Assembly (NCBI GenBank): GCA_023055355.1
Contig: JALJCS010000054.1
Coordinates: 1,426,001-1,490,000, forward strand
Direction of reading: 5' to 3'
DNA length: 64,000 nt
Source of the DNA: Agelaius tricolor
Lineage: Eukaryota; Chordata; Aves; Passeriformes; Icteridae
The notes under the pieces were generated by a model that saw nothing but the letters and a program-made list of their open reading frames with translations, was not told where the DNA came from and ran no database searches. Every line of letters begins with the position of its first letter. The first letter of the stretch is position 1. Positions 55,222-64,000 of this stretch are shown piece by piece. The position numbers were made by a program, and so were the translations under genes.

Positions 55222-55770
55222 AAATCATCATGGCTGGAAAAGATCACCCAGTCCAACCATGCCCAGCAGCACCAGGGCCACCCCTGCCCATGTCCCCAAG
55301 TGCCACATCCACAGAGCACTGAAATCCCTCAGGGATGGGCACTCCAAACCTCCCTGGGCACTTCCAATCCCTGACCCCTCTTTCCATGAGGAATATTCCA
55401 AATAATCCACCCTGAGCCTCCCCTCTGCTCCTGTCCCTGTTCCCTGGGATAAGATCCCAAATCCCCCCGGCTGTGCCCTCCTGGCAGGAGCTGTGCAGAG
55501 CCACAAGGGCCCCCTGAGCCTCCTTTGCTCCAGGCTGAGCCCCTGCCCAGCTCCCTCAGGGATTCTGCAGCCCCTGCCCGGCTCCCTCAGGGATTCTGCA
55601 GCCCCTGCCCGGCTCCCTCAGGGATTCTGCAGCCCCTGCCCGGCTCCCTCAGGGATTCTGCAGCCCCTGCCCAGCTCCCTCAGGGATTCTGCAGCCCCTG
55701 CCCGGCTCCCTCAGGGATTCTCCATCCCTTTCCCAGCTCCATTCCCTGCCCTGGCTACGGTCCAGCCCCT
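55222..55770 (-). mobile_element. CR1 LINE fragment, type B, minus orientation
   Basis: It starts 'catcatggctggaaaagatc' and continues 'gtgccacatccacagagcac', 'gggcacttccaatccctgac' and 'ctgtgccctcctggcaggag'. Long stretches are identical to 1768-2155. The 5' side again passes into a 31-bp tandem array. Confidence 0.85.
55540..55725. repeat. 31-bp minisatellite, 6 units, inside CR1
   Basis: Six consecutive 31-bp units starting cccctgcccagctccctcag. Units 2, 3, 4 and 6 have 'cccgg' instead of 'cccag', and the last ends 'ctccat'. It is homologous in position and sequence to 2048-2151. Confidence 0.95.
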
Positions 55771-56575
55771 CCAGGGTCTCTCCTGTTGGAAGGTGCCCAA
55801 ATCTGACCCCAGGACCTGAGGCACATTGAGAGATCAGCACCTCAGGGGTGGACATTCCTCTCCTGATCTGTTCTGCTTAAATCTTCCCATCTCTCCACTA
55901 CAACATTCCCATTTTTCCCCCAAATCCAGGTTTTTCCTGCTGCACTGCCACAGCACAGACACCAGTCAGGGCCATCCTAACTCCAGCACCACAAACTCCC
56001 ATCCCTGATGGGTCACAGGTTGGAAGAACACCTGTGAGTCCTTGGGATCATGCCAAGGGAGAGGATGACTCCAGCATCACGGACAAACGCCAGAAGTTCC
56101 CCCAAATCCCGGGATTTCCACGTGAGAAATTCCCACCAGCCAGATCAGGCAGCCAAGGAGGAGGTGGGGAATGGCTGTGCCAGGATCCATGTGGGCACAT
56201 TTTGGGACAATCTGTTGGGATGGAGAATTCCTCACCCCAGCAGAGGCGTCTGGGTGCGTGCCTGGCTGATCCCCAGGAGAGGGGCTGACTAAAAATAGGG
56301 TGTTTAATGGAATCTGAAATACAAATTTTTAGGGCTCTTTTAATTTCCCAGAAAGCAGCAGTTAAAAGAGTTTGGAGATTATGGAATTGCTCATTTTATG
56401 ATCTGAGGATTGTAAAAACCCCTCAGCCACTTCTGGAACCCGTTATGGAGATGGGGAACACTTCCTAGGAGTGAGAACCTCCCCATTTCTTTGGGATTTT
56501 TCAGCTGTCACCTCCAAATCTGGGTTGTTCCATTTGATTCCCGCTATGTCTGAGGTAGAGGGGAGATGGAAAAAT
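55770..56575. other. Unique intronic DNA
   Basis: No gene or repeat recognised. Confidence 0.4.
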
Positions 56576-56577
56576 TA

Positions 56578-56762
56578 TGCATTTATCAAATTATATTTTC
56601 AATATTGATTTATATATTTATATAAAAATAAATATTTCTATATATTTATATAAAAATATAAATATTATATATAGAAATAAATATATATTTGTATATATTT
56701 AATATATGGATATATATATAAATATAAATAAATCCATATACAGATATATATATATGGATCTA
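56578..56762. repeat. AT-rich (TA/ATAAA) tract
   Basis: About 185 bp, almost only A/T (for example atatttatataaaaataaat), with many self-complementary tatata words. Confidence 0.93.
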
Positions 56763-56764
56763 TC

Positions 56765-57655
56765 AGTTCAAATAGAGCAGAGCGGGGCATGTAGGAGATT
56801 AAAAATCTCATTGCATTGTTAAATCTTGGATTATGGATGCATTCTGGGAGACAAGAAACCTTCTGAAAAAAAGAAATTTTTTTTCTGAGAAAAGGAAATT
56901 TACAGGTTACAAAAAAATCTTTGGGATTTTTTTTTTCCCTTCTCCAGGGTTGGTATTTTTGCTTCTTTTTATCCCAGAAGTGTTTCCTAAAGGGAAACAC
57001 AAGATGTGTCCCACTGAGTCATTCTAGGCAGTTCATTTAAGCTGTGCCTTAGTCCGGGTTTAAAAGGGGGTGAGAGAACCTCACCATCCCAACTCCTGCC
57101 CTACAACACATCCCAAATCCACCTGCAGCCCTTCCCTGGAGCCACTCGTGCCATCCAAGCACTCAAATCCATGGAAAGCTGCTCCCAAACACCTTGGGAA
57201 GCATCTTCCTGCTGGTAGCACCAGAGGATGCTGTCCCTGACCCCTCAGCACCCTGCACCTCCTCCAGGATGGGTCCAGCTGGACACTCCATGGTCTCACC
57301 AGGATAAACCACGGAAAACAGCTGGGATTTCCCCCAGGTTTGTCCCTTCACAAGCAACCCAAAAGGATTTTTACAATGTGTGGCTGCTCTGCTCTTTTCC
57401 CCTCTTTCACACCAAAAATGCTGCTGATTATGGGATATCCACATGAGGGAAACATGGAATACCTGGCTCTTGGGGTCTGTTTAATTCACTGTTTCCCCTC
57501 AGTCCTACAACAGCTTCCTTTTGGAAGATCAGAAAATTAATAAAAACGAATAAACTGCATTTTCTGTAATTTGAACGCACCAAAAAAGGACAGATTTAAG
57601 GAAGGGGGAGATTTAAACAGCAGGTGGAGGGGTCCCATCACAACCTCATCTTTCC
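56765..57655. other. Unique intronic DNA
   Basis: Short A and T runs at 56870-56885 and 56930-56940. No gene identified. Confidence 0.4.
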
Positions 57656-57659
57656 GCCA

Positions 57660-57955
57660 AGCACCACAGAATCCCAAAATCCCAGAATCCCAAAATCCCA
57701 GAATCCCAGACTGGATGGGTTGGAAGGGACCTTAAAGGGCATCTTCATCCCACCCCATCCATGGGCAGGGACACCTCCCACTGTCCCAGGTGGATCCGAC
57801 CTGGCCTTGGGCACTGCCAGGGATCCAGGGGCAGCCCCAGCAAATCTGGGAATTCCAGCCCAGGCAGGAATTCCTTGCCAAGATCCCAGCCCAATCTCCC
57901 CTTTCCCAGTGGAAGCCATTCCCTGGCTCCTGTCCCTGCAGGCCTTCACCCCCTT
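57660..57955 (-). mobile_element. CR1 LINE 3' fragment, type A, minus orientation
   Basis: It begins with an expanded tail microsatellite (aatcccaaaatcccag, 57668-57712), then 'gggcagggacacctcccact', 'gatccaggggcagccccagc' and 'ctcctgtccctgcaggcctt'. The element ends abruptly in non-CR1 sequence. Confidence 0.88.
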
Positions 57956-57959
57956 CAAA

Positions 57960-59270
57960 CTATGCCTAATATCCAATAAAATAATTTCCTTCATTCACCT
58001 CACCTCTCTTTTAACCAGATTGTTTTTTCAGCATTCACAACCTTAATAAACTCCAGCATCAGAACTCTGCAGCCCCATTCCCTCACCATGGCACTCACTG
58101 GAAGTGCTCCAAACAGACATAAAATCCTATTTTAATGTGTAAGTGCAAGATAAAACTGCTGGATTGGGAAAGGTTTGGGAATTTGAGGCAGAGGCACGAA
58201 CTGGCACTGTGAGGATGTTGAGATTCACAACTGTGCTTTCAGGTACAAAAAAAGACTTAAAAAATCACCAAAAAAAACAAGAATAAACCCCAACCTTGCA
58301 AACTGAAACTTATTTCCTGAATACACCACCTCCCTCTTGGCACTGGCTCATCCCAAAATTCAAACCTTGATGGATTTCTGCTCCAAAGTAACCAAATTAA
58401 AGTGACTCCCAGGCTCAGCAGAGCCACCAGACTGACCCATGGGGATGAGGGGCACGGATTTGCTGCTGGGAGGGAGAAGGATTTTGTCTGTTCAGGGCTG
58501 ACAGTGATGGATGGGGAGGATCCAGCTCCAGCATCCATCTCCATTCCCTGCTCCAGTGGCACCTTGGGACGGGGCTGGGGACAGGTCCCTGACCCTGCTT
58601 GGCGTCACCTGCTCTGGGATGTCTGAGTGCTCCTGGCTCGGGCTCCCCAAACAACAGGAATTTAAGGAATTGTGCTTTCCAACCTGCTCTGAAATCCCAT
58701 TCGTCTTCCTTGGCAGCAGCAGCTTTTAGGGAAGAGCTGCTGCTCCGTGATCCACGTTATGGATGGGGTGGAAAACTGCTGGGTTTGGAGTGTTTGGAGC
58801 CAAAAAAAACGGAATTAATAAAGATGACAAACGCTTCCCATTATTCCCAGCTCTGGTGCCTGTCCCTCAGCAGAAACCCATGGGAGCACAGCTGAGGGGA
58901 CACAAATGAGAGTCAGGAACTGGGGGATCGAGGCAGCACCAGGAGGAAAATCAGGCATTGCTTGGTGAGTTATGGTGCAGCTGCAGGATCCGGGTGGGAA
59001 TCATTAAATTGGGATCCTTCTCCTGGGCTGGTCAGCTGAGGGCTGGAAAATGGCAAGTGGATGTTGAAAAATGGAAAAACCTGTGTTGGAAACAGCAAAA
59101 TTCCTGCTGGGGGGTTGTTCCCAGCAGTAAATTTAATCTCAGTGTTGATGGGGGCAGCTGAAGTAAAATTGGGTCAGGAAAATGTTGGATAAAGGGTGGA
59201 AGAACTTGGCTTGGCAATGGGAAGTGCCAGGGGATGATGAAACCAAGAGCTGATGTCACTGAGTCCCCTG
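57960..59270. other. Unique intronic DNA
   Basis: About 1.3 kb without recognised gene or repeat. Confidence 0.4.
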
Positions 59271-59271
59271 G

Positions 59272-59395
59272 AGCCCTGGAAGTGTCCAAGGCCAGCCTGG
59301 ATGGGGCTGGGAGCACCCTGGGAGAGTGGGAAGTGCCCTTGGATGGGCTCTAAGGTCCCTTCCCACCCAAAGCATTCCAGGATTCTGCGATAACA
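59272..59395 (+). mobile_element. CR1 LINE 3' fragment, plus orientation
   Basis: 'ccctggaagtgtccaaggcc', 'gggagcaccctgggagagtg' and 'cttcccacccaaagcattcc' followed by 'aggattctgcg'. Confidence 0.82.
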
Positions 59396-59549
59396 CGAGA
59401 CATCCCAATCTCCACCTCAACTAGGAAAGCCAAAATGTGGATATCTGGGGGGAAAAAAATCCCTAAAATACCCTAAAATCAAAGATCACCTGGGGGGTTC
59501 GTTAGGAACTCTATCAAGCTCTGGGTTCTCAACCACCATGGTCACAAAT

Positions 59550-59975
59550 CCACCCCAGGATGAATCCAAACAAATCCACCCCAGGACAAATTCCAACAAA
59601 TCCACCCCAGGATGAATCCCAACAAATCCATCCTAGGATGAATCCCAACAAATCCACCCCAGGATGGATCCCAACAAAGCCATCCCAGGATGAATCCCAA
59701 CAAATTCACACCAGGATGAATCCCAGAAAATCCATCCCAGGATGGATCCCAACAAACCCATTCCAGGATGAATCCCAACAAATCCATCCCAGGATGAATC
59801 CAAACAAACCCCCACCCCAGAATGAATCCCAACACAGCTACCCCAGGATGAATCCCAACAAAGCCATCCCAGGATGAATCCCAACAAACCCATTCCAGGA
59901 TGAATCCCAACAAATCCACCCCAGGATGAATCCCAACAAATCCATCTCAGGATGAATCCCAACAAACCCATCCCC
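59550..59975. repeat. 26-bp minisatellite, about 16 units
   Basis: The unit is gaatcccaacaaatccaccc plus caggat, with substitutions (atcccag, atcctag, attccag). Because 26 is not a multiple of three, each frame encodes the same 26-residue period (for example DESQQIHPRMNPNKS). The ORFs on both strands are therefore repeat artefacts. Confidence 0.96.
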
Positions 59976-60785
59976 CTCAGAGGGAAGAGGATCCTGTGCA
60001 GGGATGTGTTCACTCTGCCTTACTTTAATTCCAAAACCTGGATTAAAAAGAGCATTTTGTCTGCTTTGGGCTCTGGTTTTTAACCCTTTCACCGAGCAGG
60101 ACGAGCAACAACCTGAGGGCACCCAGAGAATTCCAGCCCCAATCCAGGTGCGTGCCTGAAAAGCCAAAAGGGGCAGGTTTGGGAGCAGAGCCCTGAGGGT
60201 GGCACCACGATGCTCCTGCCCTGAGGAGCTGCTGTCACTTTGTCACAAGACACCTCATCTCCACCACTGACTCGGCACAGGGCTCACTTCAAGGACAAAA
60301 TTCCCTGCAGAGAGCACAAAGGGCTGAAGCTGGGAGAGGACCAGAACTGGTGAAGAACATCAACTTCTTCAGATGCTCCAAGCCCCATCCATCCCTGCCT
60401 TGGACACTCCCAGGGATGGGGCAGCCCCAGCTTCTCGGAAAGAGTCAGAAATAAACTGATTCTTGATTCGTGCACTCCAATCCCTCCTGTTTTTAAGAAA
60501 CTCAATCCCAAAATGTAGGGATGGTCTGGAGAGTGTCAAGGCAGCATTGAAGAGGAAAAGGAGAAGTAAAATTGGATCTCTTGGAATACTGTGTGCTGAA
60601 GATGCTCTGGGTGAGCTCTGTGGGCACCCACCACCCCCAGACCTTGGCACTGCCACACCCCTGACCTGGGACCCCAAACACCAAGGGGCACAGCAGCACT
60701 GTAGGATCTTACCCCAAATTTGGGAGGCTGTTTGGGGTTACTCCTCTGGAGGTTGAGGGAACGGACTTTGTGTACACCATGGTCA
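59975..60785. other. Unique intronic DNA with a CR1-like piece
   Basis: 60368-60440 (gatgctccaagccccatcca, ggacactcccagggatgggg) is antisense CR1 3' text. The remainder is unrecognised. Confidence 0.5.
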
Positions 60786-60787
60786 TT

Positions 60788-60952
60788 TTTGTTCCATTTG
60801 ATTCCTAATCTGCCCTATTCCATTTAATTTCTAATCTACCCTATTCCATTTTATTCCTGATCTACCCTATTCCTTCTGATTCCTAATCTATGCCATTCTT
60901 TTTGATTCTTAATCTATCCTATTTCTTTTGATTCCTAACCTACCCTGGCATT
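60788..60952. repeat. 26-bp AT-rich tandem repeat, about 6 units
   Basis: The unit is attccatttgattcctaatc plus taccct with 1-4 changes per copy. It is unrelated in sequence to the 26-bp array at 59.6 kb. Confidence 0.93.
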
Positions 60953-60962
60953 TCTTTTTCCA

Positions 60963-61085
60963 GTAAATATAAATATAAATATAAATATAAATATAAATAT
61001 AGATATAAATATAAAGTTGTAGATATAGATATAGATATAGATATATAGATATGAATGTAAATGTAAATGCAAATATAATAAGAAA
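60963..61085. repeat. (AAATAT)n / (AGATAT)n microsatellite
   Basis: Tandem hexamers ataaat change to gatata and then to aaatgt/gaaatgt variants. Confidence 0.95.
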
Positions 61086-61089
61086 TAGA

Positions 61090-61488
61090 AATAGCAATAT
61101 CATTCTAATAGAAATACCTTAATGTCACACATAATTTCATGTAGTGCACTAATAATTCTTTTTGGTTTATACCCTGTAGTAACTTCAATTAAACCTTTTC
61201 TTCATTTTCTCCTGTCTGCTCAATAAATAACTCATTTTATAAACAGAGCTGATTCACCACCTGTTGCAGTGTGTCCCAGCCAGACGAAGCCAGGCAGGAC
61301 ACACCCCGAAACATTTGGGGACTAATATTTAATAATCACCCTTAAAACTCACGGGCCAAAGTCCCATTTTAGGTGTGGGCCACCTCGATTTCAACGTTCC
61401 CCAAACCCCTGAGCCTGATGCAGAGCAGGAATTCCCCCTGGACCCGTGACCAAGCCAAGGACAGGGACGGGGCTGGTTGGGCTCTTAC
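61090..61488. other. Intronic DNA next to EXOC6B donor
   Basis: AT-rich at 61090-61250, then single-copy text down to the donor (GTAAGA at 61488). No separate feature identified. Confidence 0.45.
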
Positions 61489-61630
61489 GTTCGCACTCCT
61501 CCACGTCCAGGTTGAACTGGTGCAGGGCCCCCAGCGTCAGCTGCCTCACCTCGGCCTCCAGCAGCAGCTGCAGCAGCGACGTCGAGAGGTGCTTGCAGGC
61601 CGACATGCAGGCCGTCTGGGCCACCTTCCC
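61489..61630 (-). CDS. EXOC6B: EXOC6B internal coding exon (third from last by family comparison)
   Basis: The minus-strand translation gives 47 codons plus one base. It begins GKVAQTACMSACKHLSTS and ends ALHQFNLDVEECE, with a final C that completes a Gln codon in the next exon. This is the C-terminal region of the Sec15 family, roughly residues 660-707 of about 810. Sec15 is a subunit of the exocyst, which tethers Rab-marked secretory vesicles to the plasma membrane. The acceptor is a pyrimidine-rich stretch ending TGTCCTGCAG, with a branch-like CTGAC at 61652-61656. The donor is C|GTAAGA at 61488-61487. The exon enters in phase 0 and leaves in phase 1. The stretch RQLTLGAL and the following EFARSGPVPGF exon favour EXOC6B over EXOC6, judged from memory of the families and not from a search. 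The exon is CG-rich and intact, with no frameshift. Its odd feature is the minisatellite just upstream of the acceptor. Confidence 0.93.
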
Positions 61631-61670
61631 CTGCAGGACAAACGGACACTCGTCAGGGACACCGGCGCAA

Positions 61671-62522
61671 AAAGCCACCGCAGGACTTCTGCAGGGCAGC
61701 CCCATCGGGAAAGCCACCAGCACGGAACTTCTGCAGAGCAGCCAAACTTCCCCAGTTAAAGGCACCAGCACAGAACTTCTCCAGAGCAGCCAAACTTCCT
61801 CAGTTAAAGCCAACAGAGAACTTCTCCAGAGCAGCCAAACTTCCTCAGTTAAAGCAATCAGTGCAGAACTTCTGCAGCACAATCAACCCTCCTCAGTAAA
61901 GCCACCAGAGAACTTCTCCAGAGCAGCCAAACTTCCCCAGTTAAAGCCACCAGCACAGAATTTCTGCAGAGCAGCCAAACCTCCCCAGTTAAAGCCACCA
62001 GCACAGAACTTCTGCAGAGCAGCCAAACTTCCTCAGTTAAAGCAATCAGTGCAAAACTTCTGCAGCTCAGTCAAACCTCCTCAGTAAAGCCACCAGAGAA
62101 CTTCTCCAGAGCAGCCAAACTTCCTCAGTAAATCCACTATAGAACTTCTGCAGCTCAGTCAAACCTCCTCAGTAAAGCCACCAGCACAGAACTTCTCCAG
62201 CGCAGCCAAACTTCCTCAGTAAATCCTATAGAACTTCTCCAGCCCAGCCCAAAGCCCCTCAGAGTAAAGCCACCACAGAACTCCAGAGCAGCCTAATCTC
62301 CTCAGTTAGAGCCACCAAAGAACTTCTCCAGCCCAGCCAAAACCTCTCAGTTAAATCCACCAGGGAACTTCTCCAGCTCAGTCAAACCTCCTCAGTAAAG
62401 CCACCAGAGAACTTTTCCAGCTCAGTCAAACCTCCTCACTTAAAGCCACCAGAGAACTTCTCCAGCCCAGTGAAATCTCCTCAGTAAAGCCACCAGGGAA
62501 CTTCTCCAGCCCGGCCCAGCCT
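61671..62522. repeat. 45-48 bp minisatellite abutting the EXOC6B acceptor, about 19 units
   Basis: The plus-strand unit is agccaccagcacagaacttc, then tgcagagcagccaaacttcc, then tcagttaa. Shorter variants lack 'cac' or 'tta'. I count about 19 copies, more diverged at both ends. The first unit starts about 40 nt upstream of the acceptor of the 61489-61630 exon. In gene sense many units read GGCTGCTCTGCAG|AAG, which resembles a splice acceptor. The minus frame from 61882 is open through the array into the exon. Confidence 0.95.
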
Positions 62523-62524
62523 CC

Positions 62525-62740
62525 TCAGCGTGTCCCATCTGTGATGGGATCTTCCCACAGGGCTCAAGGTCACAACCACCATCTCCCAAGGGAATCCCCC
62601 CTGGAAGTGCCCATGGCTGAGGGAAGGGTTAGGCCTTGTTGGGTGCAGCTGGTTGAATCCAGGAGAGCTCCGGGGTGCTCAGAGCTCAAAGCGTTCTCAT
62701 CGTGCCTTAACGTGGGCGAGACAGCATCCCATTGATTATC
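62525..62740. other. Unique intronic DNA
   Basis: Single-copy text between the array and the CR1. Nothing recognised. Confidence 0.4.
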
Positions 62741-62742
62741 AG

Positions 62743-62885
62743 GGAATCATGGAATGTTTGGGTGGGAAGGGACCCTAAAGCCCATCTCATTCCATGGCCA
62801 GGGACACCTCCCACTGTCCCAGGTTGCTCCAAGTCCCGATGTCCAAGCTGATCTTGGACATTCCCACCCACAACCTGATCCTCTC
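62743..62885 (-). mobile_element. CR1 LINE 3' fragment, type A, minus orientation
   Basis: 'gggaatcatggaatgtttgg', 'ggccagggacacctcccact' and 'gtcccaggttgctccaagtc'. Confidence 0.85.
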
Positions 62886-63129
62886 TACGGCAGGTAGAGG
62901 GTCTGCACCAGGAATTAAACCCATAAAAATGGGGAAATCCTTTGGGACCAGAGCGGGATTTAGCCCAAACCCCTCAGGCTGGCACCACAGGGAATGATCC
63001 CGATGCCTGCGTGCGCAACGCCACCAGGGAGGTTTTGGATCATGGCGCTGCCCTGAAAACAGCTCCAGCAGGAGATTATCTCCTCAAACACTCACAAAAG
63101 ACTCTTAACACGCTTTCCTGGCACCAAGG

Positions 63130-63300
63130 CGTGGCTTAGGAGCTCTCACCGACTCTCAGAGGCGCTTTACAAGCTGTGTTTAAACTGGGATTAAACGCGG
63201 AGTTTACGCCGTGCTTCCAGCTCGGCACCGCCGGTTTCGTTATCGTGGCACGGCAACGTTTGATCCCTGTGCTGGGAAGGGTTTTTTCCCCAGCTCTGCA
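63130..63300. other. Candidate conserved noncoding block
   Basis: CpG-bearing, repeat-free text: caagctgtgtttaaactggg, attaaacgcggagtttacgc, gccggtttcgttatcgtggc. It lies 1.5 kb upstream of the EXOC6B exon in gene sense. Texture-based call. Confidence 0.27.
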
Positions 63301-63695
63301 AACTTGATTTGGATCTTCAGGCCACATCCATCTTCAGACAGAAGGAAAAATGGTTTTTTTATTTAAAAAAGGAGCCGAGCCGTGCGTTGCAGGGCAGGGT
63401 GCTCCATCTCCGGCTCGCCGCCGCTCCCAGGGTCCGGAGCGTCCATCACTCACCTCCCAGCAAACACCTGCACCAAAATGAAGATGAAGCATGGCAACCA
63501 TAAAGTTTAGCAGAGCTCTGGGGTTTTTTCTTTGCTTTTCATCATTTGTTTGTGCTTTTCTGACACGCTGGGTTATTTAAAACCCTGCTCGTGCCAATTC
63601 CTCATCTCTGAGAGCTGCGGGAAGTACGGCGCTGCCCGGCTGTGATTTTTCTTCATTAATTCCAACAGACACTTGAGTTTTAGCTGTGGCCAAGG
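63300..63695. other. Unique intronic DNA
   Basis: Mildly CpG-rich at 63370-63440. No exon recognised. Confidence 0.4.
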
Positions 63696-63699
63696 AGTT

Positions 63700-63970
63700 T
63701 TGACAGAATCAGGGAATATCCTGAGTTGAGGGACCCACAGGATCGTGGATCCAAGCCTGGCCCTGCACAGACACCCCAAAATCCCACCCTGCCCATGCGA
63801 GTGTGTCCAATGCTCCTGGAGCTCTGGCAGCCTCGGGGCTGTGCCCATTCCCTGGGAGCCTGGACAGTGCCAGCACCCTCTGGATGAGGAATTTTTCCCT
63901 GAAATCCAGCCTGAGCCTCCCCTGGAACAGCTCCAGCATTCCCTGGTGCTGTCCCTGTCACAGCTGCCCC
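63700..63970 (-). mobile_element. CR1-like fragment, type B relative, minus orientation
   Basis: 'gacagaatcagggaatatcc', 'gaccacaggatcgtggatcc'-like text, 'agacaccccaaaatcccacc', 'ctctggcagcctcggggctg' and 'gctccagcattccctggtgc'. It shares its central 100 bp with 44265-44360. Confidence 0.65.
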
Positions 63971-64000
63971 TTGGGATGAACAGATCCTGATGAGTTTCCC

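Larger units (their letters stand above)
49256..61488 (-). other. EXOC6B: EXOC6B intron between the two recognised exons
   Basis: This 12,233-bp phase-1 intron has GT-AG ends on the minus strand: donor GTAAGA at its 61488 end and acceptor CCCACAG at its 49256 end. It holds CR1 pieces (51.2, 55.0-55.8, 57.7, 59.3 and 60.4 kb), at least eight tandem-repeat arrays, an AT-rich tract at 56.6 kb, and unique blocks that may be conserved (49.6, 51.5 and 53.2 kb). No additional exon with recognisable protein similarity was seen. Confidence 0.85.

Noticed and set aside
59550..59975. Repetitive structural-protein gene (26-residue period)
   Set aside because: The 26-bp period is not a multiple of three and yields the same peptide in every frame, as expected for a noncoding array.
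61446..62087. 213-codon plus-strand frame with repeated SSQTSSVK peptide
   Set aside because: It is antisense to the EXOC6B exon and then a translation of the 45-48 bp minisatellite.
61671..62522. CRISPR-like array of direct repeats
   Set aside because: Units are contiguous and diverge gradually without unique spacers, and the context is an animal intron. It is a minisatellite.
1..64000. tRNA, rRNA, microRNA or snoRNA genes
   Set aside because: No cloverleaf box A/box B pair, rRNA-like text or convincing long hairpin outside CR1 inverted pairs was seen by eye. A tRNAscan/Infernal run would be needed to exclude them.

Overview
This window is vertebrate nuclear DNA, almost certainly from a bird. 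The evidence is about three dozen fragments of the avian CR1 LINE 3' end, recognisable by the tail sense 'aaccattccatgattcc' and, in the opposite orientation, 'catggaatggtttgggttgg'. There is no bacterial-style gene packing, and simple repeats and minisatellites are abundant. The repeat-rich, fairly GC-rich texture would suit an avian microchromosome or subtelomere-like context, but that is inference.

Only one protein-coding gene can be supported. It lies on the minus strand and is represented by two short internal exons, at 61489-61630 (142 bp) and 49182-49255 (74 bp). Both have canonical splice sites and compatible phases (phase 0 in, phase 1 between them, phase 0 out). Joined, they encode about 71 residues of the C-terminal domain of a Sec15-family exocyst subunit. 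The residues fit EXOC6B better than its paralogue EXOC6. The intron between them is 12,233 bp. The final exon expected after 49182 was not found in the lower 49 kb, so 1-49181 is most likely the last intron, possibly with 3' flanking DNA. Upstream exons lie beyond 64000.

The rest is noncoding. (1) CR1 fragments occur in both orientations, in two types. Type A has the 'gggcagggacacctcccactgtccca' class of 3' end. Type B has the 'tgccacatccacaggg' class. (2) There are many locally amplified tandem repeats: about 34 bp at 3.8 kb, 33-35 bp at 11.4 kb, 35 bp at 12.3 kb, 22 bp at 16.7 kb, 120 bp at 31.2 kb, 18, 240 and 45 bp at 52-53 kb, 52 bp at 54.1 kb, 31 bp at 2.05 and 55.54 kb, 26 bp at 59.6 and 60.8 kb, and 45-48 bp at 61.7-62.5 kb. 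(3) Long polypurine or polypyrimidine tracts lie at 3.3, 5.0, 9.0 and 16.9 kb. (4) There are several CpG-rich patches (0.8, 12.9, 24.6-25.2 and 48.6-49.05 kb). (5) Repeat-free, AT-motif-rich blocks look like conserved noncoding elements; no alignment was available to prove this. In other vertebrates EXOC6B is next to the retinoic-acid hydroxylase gene CYP26B1, so such blocks could be distal enhancers, but this is hypothesis.

No new multi-gene biological system was found. The most distinctive observations are: a 45-48 bp minisatellite with about 19 units that begins only about 40 nt from an EXOC6B splice acceptor and stays open in the exon's reading frame; a 31-bp minisatellite with different copy number at the same internal position of two CR1 copies 53 kb apart; and a cluster of independent tandem amplifications at 52-54 kb.
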